A stretch of DNA of 64,000 nucleotides from DATLXH01 sp035576005 (lineage in GTDB: Bacteria > Acidobacteriota > Thermoanaerobaculia > Gp7-AA8): contig DATLXH010000128.1 in NCBI GenBank assembly GCA_035576005.1, positions 8,545 through 72,544 on the forward strand. The letters run 5' to 3'. A program made the translations under genes and the position numbers. The notes under the pieces are model-generated. The model made no database searches. It was not told the DNA's origin and was given only the letters and a program-made list of their open reading frames with translations. This document shows positions 35,522 through 43,511 of this stretch, in pieces. The number at the start of each line of letters is the position of its first letter. Positions within the stretch are counted from its first letter, which is position 1.

Positions 35522-35872
35522 TCATTCGAAGGGACTCTCCCCGCGAAACAGCTTTCTGAGCGCATCGCGCAGCGCCGAACCCTTTGCCGTGAGCCGGTAC
35601 TCAGATCGCGGCGGATCGACGGAGATAACCTTCCGCACCACGAGCCGTACATCCTCGAGCTCCTGCAGCCGGGCCGCGAGCGTCGATGAAGACAGACCAC
35701 CGAGCTGCGACTGAATTTCGTTGAAATGGACCCGCTCCCTGGCGGCGATCACATTCAGGACCTGCAACGCATGACGGCGTCCAACCGCAAACACGAGCGG
35801 TTCCAATGCACAGAAACACGAGCCGATCTCGTCGTCGAGTTCGATGCATCCACAATCCCGGGCCACATGCAA
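35522..35872 (-). CDS. HxlR-family winged-helix transcriptional regulator
   Basis: 116 residues. HxlR-type signature: FAVGRRHALQVLNVIAARERVHFNEIQSQLGGLSSSTLAARLQELEDVRLVVRKVISVDPPRSEYRLTAKGSAL. The N-terminus has four cysteines (DCGCIE, SCFCALE), which could bind a metal or sense redox state. It is convergent with the coupled YHS pair, whose expression it might control; that is inference. Confidence 0.85.
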   Translation of the reverse strand: MHVARDCGCIELDDEIGSCFCALEPLVFAVGRRHALQVLNVIAARERVHFNEIQSQLGGLSSSTLAARLQELEDVRLVVRKVISVDPPRSEYRLTAKGSALRDALRKLFRGESPFE

Positions 35873-35914
35873 AGACTAACGTAAGTTGCCTACGATGCGC
35901 GACGACCCGAAGGC

Positions 35915-36085
35915 CCGAATCCCTCTCCCCGGCGGGGAGAGGGTGGTCGCGTCAGCGACCGGGAGAGGGGCCGCGAGAGATACGATGACCGCGCGTTTTA
36001 ATGGAATCGCGAGACTCTCACGCCCCTCTCCCTGCTTCGCTTCGCTCGCTTCCCTCTCCCCGCCGGGGAGAGGGAACGCCGCTTC
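35915..36085. repeat. Palindromic repeat, family P1, two-hairpin unit
   Basis: Hairpins at 35918-35970 and 36030-36085 built on ctctccccggcggggagag, joined by about 60 bases, in the same order as the units near 51.2 and 51.9 kb. It sits 110 bases upstream of the hydrogenase small-subunit gene, in the place where its promoter should be; no other feature was recognised in 35873-36197. Confidence 0.88.
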
Positions 36086-36197
36086 GCGGCTCACTCACGC
36101 GGGCTTCGAAATGTCGAAGTGCGTTTGACATCGGGGGCGGAAGGCGAGAGATTGCAATGAGCGGCGCCGGCCCGGACGCCGCCAGGAGCGCGAGCCT

Positions 36198-37523
36198 ATG
36201 ACGACGAGTCCCACCACACAGCCCGGCGGTTATGGAGTCGAGCTCAACGACAACCCTCGGATGGGTGCAGCTCCGCTCGAGAAAGTCTACGCATTCTGGC
36301 TCGCCGGAATGAGCTGCGACGGCTGCTCCATCGCTGTTACGGGCGCCAGCGATCCGCCAGTCGAAGATCTACTGTTGGGAAGGATTCCCGGACTGCCGCG
36401 GGTGATCCTGTATCACCCCGTTCTCTCCGCCGAAGCCGGCGACGAGTTCATCGCGAACTTTGATCTCGCCGCCGAGGGAAAGCTCGATGCCCCGTACGTC
36501 ATCATTCTCGAGGGCTCGGCCACTGATGATTCGCTGCTCAAAGGCGATGGTTACTGGGTCGGACTGGGAGCGCGCGACGTTGGCGGAACTGACGGAAAAA
36601 AAGTCATCTCGGTCATGGAATGGATCGATCGACTGGCTCCCGGCGCTGCAGCCATGATTGCCATCGGCACCTGTGCGACCTGGGGCGGAATTCCGTCAGC
36701 AGTAGGGAACCCTACCGGTGCCATGGGTCTGATGGATTACCTGGGGAAGGACTATGTCAGCGCCTTCGGCCTGCCGGTCATCAACATTCCTGGTTGTGCT
36801 CCAGTCGGCGACAACTTCACCGAAGTCGTGGCCATGGTTCTTCAATTCCTGCAGGGAACCGGGCCTCTTCCGGAGTTCGATCAGCTCGGCCGCCCGGCCT
36901 GGCAGTTTCGCGATACCGTACACAACCGCTGCGTTCGGGGTGGCTATTACGAAGAAGGGATCTTCGCCAAGGAGTACGGCGATCCTGAGTGCCTCGTCGA
37001 GGTCGGATGCTGGGGCCCTGTCGTGCAATGCAACATCGTCGAGCGCGGTGCCATCCGCCATCACGGCGGCTGCATGAATCAGGGAGGCATCTGCATCGGC
37101 TGCACGATGCCCGGATTCCCCGACAAGTTCACACCCTTTTACACCGCACCACCGGGATCGTTCTTTTCAGCCGCGACAGCGACTACAACCGGCAAGATCG
37201 TGCGTTTCCTGCGCAGCTTTACGAAAAGCTCAGGCAACCGTTCCGTTCTATGGGACAAGCAGAATTCGATGCCGAGTGGATGGGCCATGCAGGCCCGTCC
37301 TGAGGGCTACCTCGAACAGTTCGTTCATCACTTCTATCGCAAACGCCAACTGTCGAGCTCCCTCGAGCCAGGACGAACGATTCCGGAGACACAGTTTCGT
37401 GATGGGTACGAGGTTCCCAGGATGGCCGAGCAGAAAGAGGTCGGCCACGGGGACATGCCCGTGATCTCAGGCCAGGAGCGACGACGAGCGAAGCTCGCGC
37501 GTGACGCTGCCGGGCTCCCGTAG
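36198..37523 (+). CDS. hhyS: Group 1h-type [NiFe]-hydrogenase small subunit
   Basis: 441 residues. Electron-transfer subunit with the iron-sulfur clusters. The proximal-cluster region is LAGMSC40-D-G-C43-SIAVTG, and further ligands are in AIGTCATWGG and IPGCAPVGDN. The medial and distal cluster region has HNRC, DPECLVEVGCWGP, CMNQGGICIGCTMPGFPDKF. There is no twin-arginine signal, unlike periplasmic hydrogenases, and the length and the Asp beside the first cysteine fit the actinobacterial-type group 1h/5 enzymes, which oxidise H2 at atmospheric levels. The ATG follows aggagcgagcct. Transcription continues into the large subunit 134 bases on. Confidence 0.95.
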   Translation: MTTSPTTQPGGYGVELNDNPRMGAAPLEKVYAFWLAGMSCDGCSIAVTGASDPPVEDLLLGRIPGLPRVILYHPVLSAEAGDEFIANFDLAAEGKLDAPYVIILEGSATDDSLLKGDGYWVGLGARDVGGTDGKKVISVMEWIDRLAPGAAAMIAIGTCATWGGIPSAVGNPTGAMGLMDYLGKDYVSAFGLPVINIPGCAPVGDNFTEVVAMVLQFLQGTGPLPEFDQLGRPAWQFRDTVHNRCVRGGYYEEGIFAKEYGDPECLVEVGCWGPVVQCNIVERGAIRHHGGCMNQGGICIGCTMPGFPDKFTPFYTAPPGSFFSAATATTTGKIVRFLRSFTKSSGNRSVLWDKQNSMPSGWAMQARPEGYLEQFVHHFYRKRQLSSSLEPGRTIPETQFRDGYEVPRMAEQKEVGHGDMPVISGQERRRAKLARDAAGLP

Positions 37524-37656
37524 CAGGTATGCGACTCATGATGAACTCGACAGGGGAGCGACACTGTCGGACCGGTTTCCCCGCACTGACGAGAATCTCT
37601 TCATTCAAACAAACGGCGTTCTCTCTGCCACACCTCAGCTCCGAAGGAGCAGCTAG

Positions 37657-39516
37657 ATGTGCTTCAAGAATCTTCCAATTGAATTCGATGCCGCCGGTCG
37701 CGCTTCGCTGATCGGCGGCGCTAAAGATCCGTTCGCGTATCAGCGGAAAGACATTTCCCGCGACGAGATTCGCAAGCTAATGGAGCAGAACGGTTTCGTT
37801 AAATCCATGGACTTCGATCCTGTCACGCGCATCGCGGGAGCCCTGGCCTTTCATACGACCGTCGATCTCAAGCAGCGAAAGGTCCTCGAGGCAGCATCCA
37901 TGGCCACGTTGTTCCGCGGCTACGAGGTCATCCTCAAAGGTCGTGACCCTCGCGATGCAATCTTCATCAGCAGCAGAGCGTGCGGGGTCTGCGGCGGCGT
38001 GCATGCCACCTGCGCATCACTGGCGCTGGAGATGGCCTTCGGAATCAAGCCTCCCCCGCTCGGGATCGTCATCCGGAACCTGGCCCTGAGCATGGAGTTC
38101 GTCTGGGACAACATCATGCATCTCTTCATGCTGGCCGGGCCGGACTACTCCGAGGAGATCATCAAGCGCACCGACCGCTGGCTCTGGGATCGGGCCACTC
38201 AGACGTCCACGAAGTTCGAGCACATCCACGGCTACAAGAATGTGGGCGCGATGCTGACCGATCTCAATCCACTGAGCGGAAAGCTCTACCTCCATGGACT
38301 CGAATTGACGCGAGTCGCTCGTGAGGGCTACGTCACGTTGATGAGCAAGTATCCCCATCCTGAGACGATCGTTCCGGGAGGAGTGAGTCACAACGTTACG
38401 GTGCAGAGCTTCAACATCTTCCGCAACCGGCTCATGAAGATGTTCGACTTTGCCAAGACGGCCATCGGAATCTGGGAAGAGATCACGAACTTTTTCTATG
38501 AAGCGAACCCCGAGTACAAGAAGGTCGGTACCCGCCCTCTGAACTTCGCCGACACAGGAATCTGGGACGATCCCTTTGCTTACGACGGAACGTACGAGAA
38601 TTGCGACGATTGGGGAGAGCGCCGCTGGGCCACTCCCGGGGTCATCATCGACGGAAAACAGGTCACCACGAAACTTCGCCAGATCAACCTCGGGATCGAA
38701 GAGTTCATCGAGCACTCTTTCTACGAGCCATGGACCGGTCACCCTCACAAGACCGATCCCTCAGGCTCGCCACTCAGCCCTAACCATCCGTGGAACAAGG
38801 AGACCAAACCGAAACCAGAAGGGACGAACTGGCGAGAAAAGTACAGCTGGTCCACCGCTCCTCGCTGGGACCGCGTCGCTGTCGAGACCGGTACCTTCAT
38901 TCGCATGTGGAACACCGTGCTGGCCGGAAAGCTCCCTCATCAACGCTTCCTCGAGCTAACCGAGAACAGCATGCGCATCACCATTCCGGCCTTTGAGAAA
39001 CCGGAAATGATCGCTGAGTGGAAGATTCCGGATCAGTGGAATGCCTTCGAGCGCAACCTCAGTCGCGCTTACGCAGTGGCCTACAACGCAGCGGTCGCTT
39101 ACGACAACTGGCTCATCGGGATGGATCTGCTCAAAAAGGGAGACTCTCGAGTTTCCACGCCGTTCGAGGTCCCGAAAACGAACCGGCTCGGTGTTGGTTT
39201 CTGGGGTGCAGGACGAGGCTGGCTCACACATCACATCGAGATCGACAAAGGCGCGATCGTCAACTACCAGATCATCACACCGTCAACACTCATGGCCTCA
39301 CCGATGGATCCGTGGGGTAGTCCCGGCCCTTACGAGGAAGCGGTCCTGGCCACCCCCATTCTCGAGCAGTTCGAGAAGCCGGAGGACTTCAAAGGAATCG
39401 ACATCCTTCGCACGATCCGCAGTTTCGATCCCTGTATGCCATGCACTACGCACATCTACGCGGGGGATCAGGTTGTCACCCAGGACGTAAATACGTGTGC
39501 GTGCGGAGTGGAGTGA
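37657..39516 (+). CDS. hhyL: Group 1h-type [NiFe]-hydrogenase large subunit
   Basis: 619 residues, catalytic subunit with the NiFe(CN)2CO site. The first ligand pair is SRACGVCGGVHATC, near residue 108. The second is DPCMPCTTH near 594-602, both with all four cysteines intact and none replaced by TGA. A peptide of about 17 residues follows the His (ending CACGVE), which a specific endopeptidase would remove after Ni insertion. The ATG at 37657 follows gaaggag. It makes the oxidation of H2 with the small subunit, feeding the respiratory chain. Its neighbours are the maturation genes that follow. Confidence 0.96.
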   Translation: MCFKNLPIEFDAAGRASLIGGAKDPFAYQRKDISRDEIRKLMEQNGFVKSMDFDPVTRIAGALAFHTTVDLKQRKVLEAASMATLFRGYEVILKGRDPRDAIFISSRACGVCGGVHATCASLALEMAFGIKPPPLGIVIRNLALSMEFVWDNIMHLFMLAGPDYSEEIIKRTDRWLWDRATQTSTKFEHIHGYKNVGAMLTDLNPLSGKLYLHGLELTRVAREGYVTLMSKYPHPETIVPGGVSHNVTVQSFNIFRNRLMKMFDFAKTAIGIWEEITNFFYEANPEYKKVGTRPLNFADTGIWDDPFAYDGTYENCDDWGERRWATPGVIIDGKQVTTKLRQINLGIEEFIEHSFYEPWTGHPHKTDPSGSPLSPNHPWNKETKPKPEGTNWREKYSWSTAPRWDRVAVETGTFIRMWNTVLAGKLPHQRFLELTENSMRITIPAFEKPEMIAEWKIPDQWNAFERNLSRAYAVAYNAAVAYDNWLIGMDLLKKGDSRVSTPFEVPKTNRLGVGFWGAGRGWLTHHIEIDKGAIVNYQIITPSTLMASPMDPWGSPGPYEEAVLATPILEQFEKPEDFKGIDILRTIRSFDPCMPCTTHIYAGDQVVTQDVNTCACGVE

Positions 39517-39560
39517 TCGGAGCCCGGGATTTCCGCTCCTTCACCTGAGCTGGCAGAACC

Positions 39561-40142
39561 ATGCGAATTCTCATCGCCGGCGTCGGCTATTCGAACCTGA
39601 GCGACATGTCGCTCGGTCCGCTGCTCATTGAGATCCTAACTCAGCGCGCATGGCCTGAGGGCGTGGAGATTGACGACCTCAGTTATGGTCCGGTCTTCAT
39701 TTGTCACAGCCTCGGCGAGCGCCCCGCATATGACCGGATCGTTCTGATCGGCGCCGTGTCGCGGGAAGAGGCTCCTGGAACCATCCGGCGCTTTCGCTGG
39801 GCCCATGAGCTCCCCTCCACTGACGAGATTCAGGCCCGTGTCGTGGAGGCTGCCACGGGCGTCACCAGTCTGGAGAATCTGCTGGTGGTCTCCACATACT
39901 TCAAGAGGCTTCCTGCTGATGTCGTGGTGCTCGAAATCGAACCTTTCGTCGATACGTTCGGCGCTGCGCTCAGCGACGATCTGAACGCTCTTCTGCCAGC
40001 GTTCATCGAGGAGTTGACGCGAGTCTGGTCCAGCCCCGACCCGCTCCCTTTGCTCGAGACCTATCGATTCATCATCGCCAATCCCGCGGACAGGCCGACG
40101 GGTTGGATCATCCGCGAAGCAGACTGGGGAGGATCGAATTGA
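39561..40142 (+). CDS. Divergent hydrogenase maturation endopeptidase-like protein
   Basis: 193 residues. The N-terminus MRILIAGVGYSNLSDMSLGPLLIEIL is that of HycI/HyaD-type endopeptidases (normally GxGNxLxxDDGxG), but with altered residues where the metal-binding Asp/Glu lie, and the following DDLSYGPVFICHSLG, YDRIVLIGAV and VVVLEIEPF match the alternating strands of that fold. A canonical endopeptidase is encoded 1.1 kb downstream, so this one may be a non-catalytic paralogue or a specialised partner. It starts 44 bases after hhyL and its last residues reach an Arg/Trp tail. Confidence 0.8.
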   Translation: MRILIAGVGYSNLSDMSLGPLLIEILTQRAWPEGVEIDDLSYGPVFICHSLGERPAYDRIVLIGAVSREEAPGTIRRFRWAHELPSTDEIQARVVEAATGVTSLENLLVVSTYFKRLPADVVVLEIEPFVDTFGAALSDDLNALLPAFIEELTRVWSSPDPLPLLETYRFIIANPADRPTGWIIREADWGGSN

Positions 40143-40176
40143 GAGTTTTTTGGGAACTCTCCATCGTTCGCGTGCT

Positions 40177-40395
40177 CCCCTCTCCCCGGCGGAGATCGTC
40201 TCAAAAGGCCAAGATGAAAAGCCGAACGGAGAACGCAGAACGAAGAATGAAGAATTTAGAAAGAAAAAAGCGAAAAAAGACTGAAAAAACTCGGAATCCC
40301 CCGCTTTGTTTTCTTCATTCTTCATTCTTCATTCTGCGTTCTGCGTTCGGTTTCTCAAATCTTACTTTTGAGACGATCCCCGCGGGGAGAGGGGA
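40177..40395. repeat. Long palindrome with P1 termini inside the hydrogenase operon
   Basis: Inverted arms of about 75 bases each: cctctccccggcgg...gatcgtctcaaaa...gccgaacg, purine-rich agaacgcagaacgaagaatg, and its complement cattcttcattctgcgttc...ttttgagacgatcccc...ggggagagg. The inner part is strongly purine-rich on one arm and pyrimidine-rich on the other. The outermost 12 bases match family P1. It lies in the 310-base gap between the endopeptidase-like and CooC-like genes, where no gene was seen. Confidence 0.9.
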
Positions 40396-40452
40396 AACCA
40401 AAACCACTGAGGCGACTTCCTGTTTCGCAGGAATCCGCCTAGGATCACAGCC

Positions 40453-41226
40453 ATGAAAATCGCAATTGCCGGAAAGGGTGGATCGGGTAAGACCACGATC
40501 GGCGGAACGCTGGCGCGACTGCTCGCGCGTGGCGGCCTGTCTGACGTACTGGCCATCGACGCAGACTCCAATCCAAATCTCGCGCTCACGCTCGGTCTTT
40601 CGAGAGAAGCATCACAGCAGCTCCGCCCGTTGACGCGCGACATTCTCAAACGGGTGACCGGCGAAGATGGAGAGCAGAGAACGGTGCTCGCAAAGACCCC
40701 CGCAGCGGTTGTGGATGAATACGGAGTGCAGACGCCCGATGGAGTCATGCTCCTGCTCATGGGACGCGTCGAGCACGCCGGCGCCGGCTGAATGTGCGGA
40801 GCCCACGCTGCCGTGCGCAGCCTACTGACTGAAATGATCGCAGAGAACGACCGTCCGACAATCGTGGACATCGAAGCGGGTCTCGAGCATCTGAGCCGGG
40901 GAACTGCACGCAGCGTCGACACGATGCTGGTGATCTTCGAGCCGTACTTCAAATCGATGGAGACGGGCGCACGCATGACGGCGCTGGCTCGGGAGCTGGG
41001 AATCCCCCGGGTCCTTGGAGTTGCCAATAAAGTGACCCCGGCAGATGAGAAAGACCTTGCCGCCTTCTGTCTTTCCCGGGACATGGAGCTGGCGGCGACA
41101 ATTCCCCGTGACGAAGTGATGGCCACGGCTGATCGAAACGGCTCCGGGCCACTGGACGTGAGTAGCAGCAGCCCCGCCATCGACGCGATCGGAAAGCTCG
41201 CGGAGCGCTTGAAAGCTGATGGCTGA
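40453..41226 (+). CDS. CooC-like nickel-insertion ATPase with in-frame TGA (probable selenoprotein)
   Basis: Read across one TGA (40789-40791), the frame is 257 codons of CooC/AcsF-type MinD-like ATPase: deviant Walker A GKGGSGKTT (7-15), IDADSNPNLA (35-44), VDIEAGLEHLSRGT (near 138) and VLGVANKV. In CooC proteins a conserved C-x-C (Cys112/Cys114 in CooC1) binds nickel. Here the codons are TGA113-Met114-Cys115, so the TGA stands exactly for the first metal-binding cysteine. The downstream half has no ribosome binding site of its own but begins with ATG directly after TGA, so a stop-restart pair is the alternative to recoding. TGA ends neighbouring genes normally, so this is not a changed genetic code. 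The role would be nickel delivery to the hydrogenase, with no hypA or hypB nearby. Confidence 0.85.
40807..40821 (+). promoter_or_regulatory. Candidate bacterial SECIS hairpin for the CooC-like gene
   Basis: Stem gctgc / gcagc (five pairs, 40807-40811 with 40817-40821) with loop cgtgc. The loop starts 20 bases after the TGA and has G at its second position and a GU, as the published bacterial SECIS model (stem of four or more pairs, loop of 3-14, G in the first two loop bases, 16-37 bases from TGA) requires. A competing stem cacg/cgtg overlaps it. The outer stem is weak. Confidence 0.6.
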
Positions 41227-41229
41227 CGG

Positions 41230-41709
41230 ATGAGGACACTCGTTGCAGGCTTCGGAAACATTCTTCTCGGCGACGACGGGTTCGGCGTCGAGGTGGTCCG
41301 ACGCCTCGAGCGCGAAGGGAAGCTCCCTGAGAACACTGAGCTCATCGATGTAGGAATCGGTGGTTTCGATTTCGTTCTCCGCCTCATGGACGGATACGAC
41401 CGGGTGGTTGTCGTCGATGCCGTGCGCCGCCGTGAAAGGCCCGGCACCCTCCATGTTTTTCGCCCTGCTCCGACGGACGTCGTCCTCGAGACAGGAGAAC
41501 GTCTCGACCCGCACTTTGCGGAACCGGCGCGAGCGATGATCATGGCCCGTCAGATGTCGTGCCTTCCTGACGACGTCACCGTGGTCGGATGCGAAGTACT
41601 GAGTTGCGATCTGGGCGTCGGCCTCAGCGAGCCCGTGGAAGCTGCAGTCCGGGAAGCGATGGACAGGGTCAAGTCTCTGACCCGCATTTTTCACGGAGCT
41701 TTGTCGTGA
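41230..41709 (+). CDS. Hydrogenase maturation endopeptidase (HyaD/HybD/HycI family)
   Basis: 159 residues, canonical hydrogenase endopeptidase that removes the C-terminal peptide of the large subunit after nickel is placed. The signature GFGNILLGDDGFGVEVVRRL holds the first metal Glu/Asp; IDVGIGGFDFVLRLMDGYDRVVVVDAVRR holds the second Asp, and VGCEVLSCDLGVGLSEPV is the typical C-terminal strand. The ATG lies three bases after the CooC-like stop. The last ten codons (LTRIFHGALS) are encoded by the P2 repeat that follows, so the natural C-terminus was probably replaced by insertion of that repeat. Confidence 0.9.
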   Translation: MRTLVAGFGNILLGDDGFGVEVVRRLEREGKLPENTELIDVGIGGFDFVLRLMDGYDRVVVVDAVRRRERPGTLHVFRPAPTDVVLETGERLDPHFAEPARAMIMARQMSCLPDDVTVVGCEVLSCDLGVGLSEPVEAAVREAMDRVKSLTRIFHGALS

Positions 41710-41862
41710 GACGGCGGAGAGTGGCTTGGATGCGAGGCGCACGGCGATTTTGCGACGAAGGCATAGTCGACACTATGTCGAGGAGCGAAATTGGCGTGCA
41801 ACGAAGCAGACAGGCCGCTATCCGTCGTATCACGGCGAAGGTCTGTGAGAAATGCGGGTTAA
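41679..41862. repeat. Palindromic repeat, family P2, full copy inside the hydrogenase operon
   Basis: Runs from acccgcatttttcacggag to tgtgagaaatgcgggtta. It contains the last codons of the endopeptidase gene and ends 16 bases before the ATG of the NifU/Rieske gene, so it separates two genes of one operon. Confidence 0.92.
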
Positions 41863-41877
41863 TAACGGAGCACGCCC

Positions 41878-42684
41878 ATGCAATTTGAAGAGCTCGAAGA
41901 ATTGATGACCCGCCTCGAGTCCACCACTGACAACAGCGAGCGACAGCAGATCTACGGGATCGTCGGTCCAATTCTCGATTTTCATCGCCAGGCCTTCGCT
42001 CGCGTAGTGGAGATTCTCGAGGAGGAAGGGGCACGCCACCTGCTGGACCGCATCGTGCGCGATCCGTTGCTGGAGAGCCTGCTGCGTGGTTACGAGCTCA
42101 TAGAACTGGGATTGGATCAGCGTGTTCTGGCAGCGCTGGAGATCGCCCGCCCGATGCTCAAGATGCACGGAGGAGATGTCTCGCTCGTAAAGATGCGAGG
42201 GAAGGTCGCCGAGCTCGAGCTCACTGGATCGTGCCAGGGCTGCGCGGCCTCCATGACCACTCTGCGCAACCTCATCGAGAAAAATCTCTACCAGCAGGTG
42301 CCGGAGCTCCGAGGAATCGAGGTGGCAGGTCTGACCGCGGCAGGCGCGAGCTCCCAGACCTGGCTTCCGCTCGTGCATCTGTACGAGGTGCGGGACGGGG
42401 AATGGCTCAAGGTTCAGCTCTTCGACGACCAGCTTCTGGTCTGCTCGATGGACGAACATCCTTTTGTATTCGAGAATCGTTGTCCCGCGGGAGGCGAGCC
42501 GCTCGACACAGCGGCTTTCGGGTACCTCTCCATCGGTTGCGTCGAGCACGGCCATCAGTTCGATCTTCGTACCGGCCTGAGCGCCGTCAATCCCGCGTTG
42601 CGCCTGCGGATCTACCCTGCCATCATCGATGATGCCGTCGTCAGGATCGCGTATGAGCCAAACAACGTTCCAGTTGCAGGATGA
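41878..42684 (+). CDS. NifU-like and Rieske-like fusion protein
   Basis: 268 residues. Residues about 85-145 form a NifU C-terminal domain: MLKMHGGDVSLVKMRGKVAELELTGSCQGCAASMTTLRNLIEKNL, with the C-x-x-C. Residues about 160-245 form a Rieske-like domain: VHLYEVRDGEWLKVQLFDDQLLVCSMDEHPFVFENRCPAGGEPLD then GCVEHGHQFDLRTG. In a true Rieske centre the first pair is C-x-H, here it is C-P-A; the second pair C-x-x-H is intact, so cluster binding would be altered or use another ligand. Proteins of this type accompany group 1h hydrogenases and may carry electrons or help cluster assembly. The ATG at 41878 follows cggag. Confidence 0.88.
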   Translation: MQFEELEELMTRLESTTDNSERQQIYGIVGPILDFHRQAFARVVEILEEEGARHLLDRIVRDPLLESLLRGYELIELGLDQRVLAALEIARPMLKMHGGDVSLVKMRGKVAELELTGSCQGCAASMTTLRNLIEKNLYQQVPELRGIEVAGLTAAGASSQTWLPLVHLYEVRDGEWLKVQLFDDQLLVCSMDEHPFVFENRCPAGGEPLDTAAFGYLSIGCVEHGHQFDLRTGLSAVNPALRLRIYPAIIDDAVVRIAYEPNNVPVAG

Positions 42685-43006
42685 CATCCTCCAGATGCTG
42701 TACTGGATGCGGGGCGAGCATCTGGGCGACGACGTGTCGAGCGAGCAGCTGAATCAGTTCCTGAAGGTTGACGAGCCACTGCTCGCCGCTTCGATCGAAC
42801 GACTGGTCGATCGCAGTCTCCTCGAGAGAGTTGGAGATGCCAGACTACGGCTGACAGCCGTCGGCATCGAAGAGGGGAAGAAACGGTTCCTCGAAGAGTT
42901 CTCCACCTATCTCGGAAAGGAGTCGCACATCGCGTGCAGCGATCCCGAATGCGACTGCAGCAGCGCCGACTGGGTTGGAGCGTGCCGCTCGAGCACGTCG
43001 GTTTAG
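42653..43006 (+). CDS. Small winged-helix-like protein with cysteine-rich tail
   Basis: 117 residues. The helical body (LQDDILQMLYWMRGEHLGDDVSSEQLNQFLKVDEPLLAASIERLVDRSLLERVGDARLRLTAVGIEEGKKRF) resembles a winged helix. The tail has six acidic and cysteine residues (HIACSDPECDCSSADWVGAC). The start at 42653 overlaps the end of the NifU/Rieske gene, so it is translationally coupled; the ATG at 42629 is in frame but less likely. It could be a metal-sensing regulator or an accessory protein of the hydrogenase. Unknown family. Confidence 0.75.
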   Translation: MSQTTFQLQDDILQMLYWMRGEHLGDDVSSEQLNQFLKVDEPLLAASIERLVDRSLLERVGDARLRLTAVGIEEGKKRFLEEFSTYLGKESHIACSDPECDCSSADWVGACRSSTSV

Positions 43007-43071
43007 CAGTCTAGACACATGGGAAGCTGAAGTTTGAAACCAGCAGGGCTGCAGGCCCGGGAATCGTCGTA

Positions 43072-43268
43072 GCCCCAGCCTTACGGGCTTGTTGCCTAAC
43101 TTCACAGAGGAGCGTTCGTCATCCTGAGGAGCGCTTTTGCGACGAAGGATCTCAAAATGCGACGCTGTGAAAATCAATGAGTTACGTATTTTGAGATCCT
43201 TCGCTTTCGCTCAGGATGACGAATCGCTGGTGAGAGTGGAGTTAGGCAACACGCCCGTAAGGCTGGGG
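43072..43268. repeat. Nested palindrome, two repeats one inside the other
   Basis: Outer arms gccccagccttacgggc..gttgcctaact (43072-43101) and agttaggcaac..gcccgtaaggctgggg (43239-43268). The inner pair cgtcatcctgaggagcg...aaggatctcaaaat and attttgagatcctt...ctcaggatgacg is a separate repeat. The remaining 43269-43511 has a further short run of gcggcatcgatgccgcc-type palindromes but no gene. Confidence 0.88.
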
Positions 43269-43511
43269 CGTTAGTTGACCTAGAGCACGGTGAGCCCCGC
43301 AAGGGGCGGCATCGATGCCGCCGCTTCGCGGCTCCGTGGAATTCTCGTACAGTCACACCCCACCCTCACGGGTGGGGCTAAACGATATCGCCGCTTCGCG
43401 GCTGGGAGGACGCACCAGTTCATCACCTCTTCACCAGCCGTTCCCGGCTGTTCTCCCGCTACAGGGATGACACGCTCGCGGGTTGATAGAAGGGTTGTGA
43501 GAAAATGCCGC

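Noticed and set aside
37529..37711. Small gene between the hydrogenase subunits
   Set aside because: It overlaps the large-subunit start in another frame, is Ser/Arg/Pro-rich and has no ribosome binding site.
39450..39516. [NiFeSe] hydrogenase: selenocysteine in the large subunit
   Set aside because: Both cysteine pairs of the large subunit are TGC/TGT codons. The TGA genes are elsewhere.
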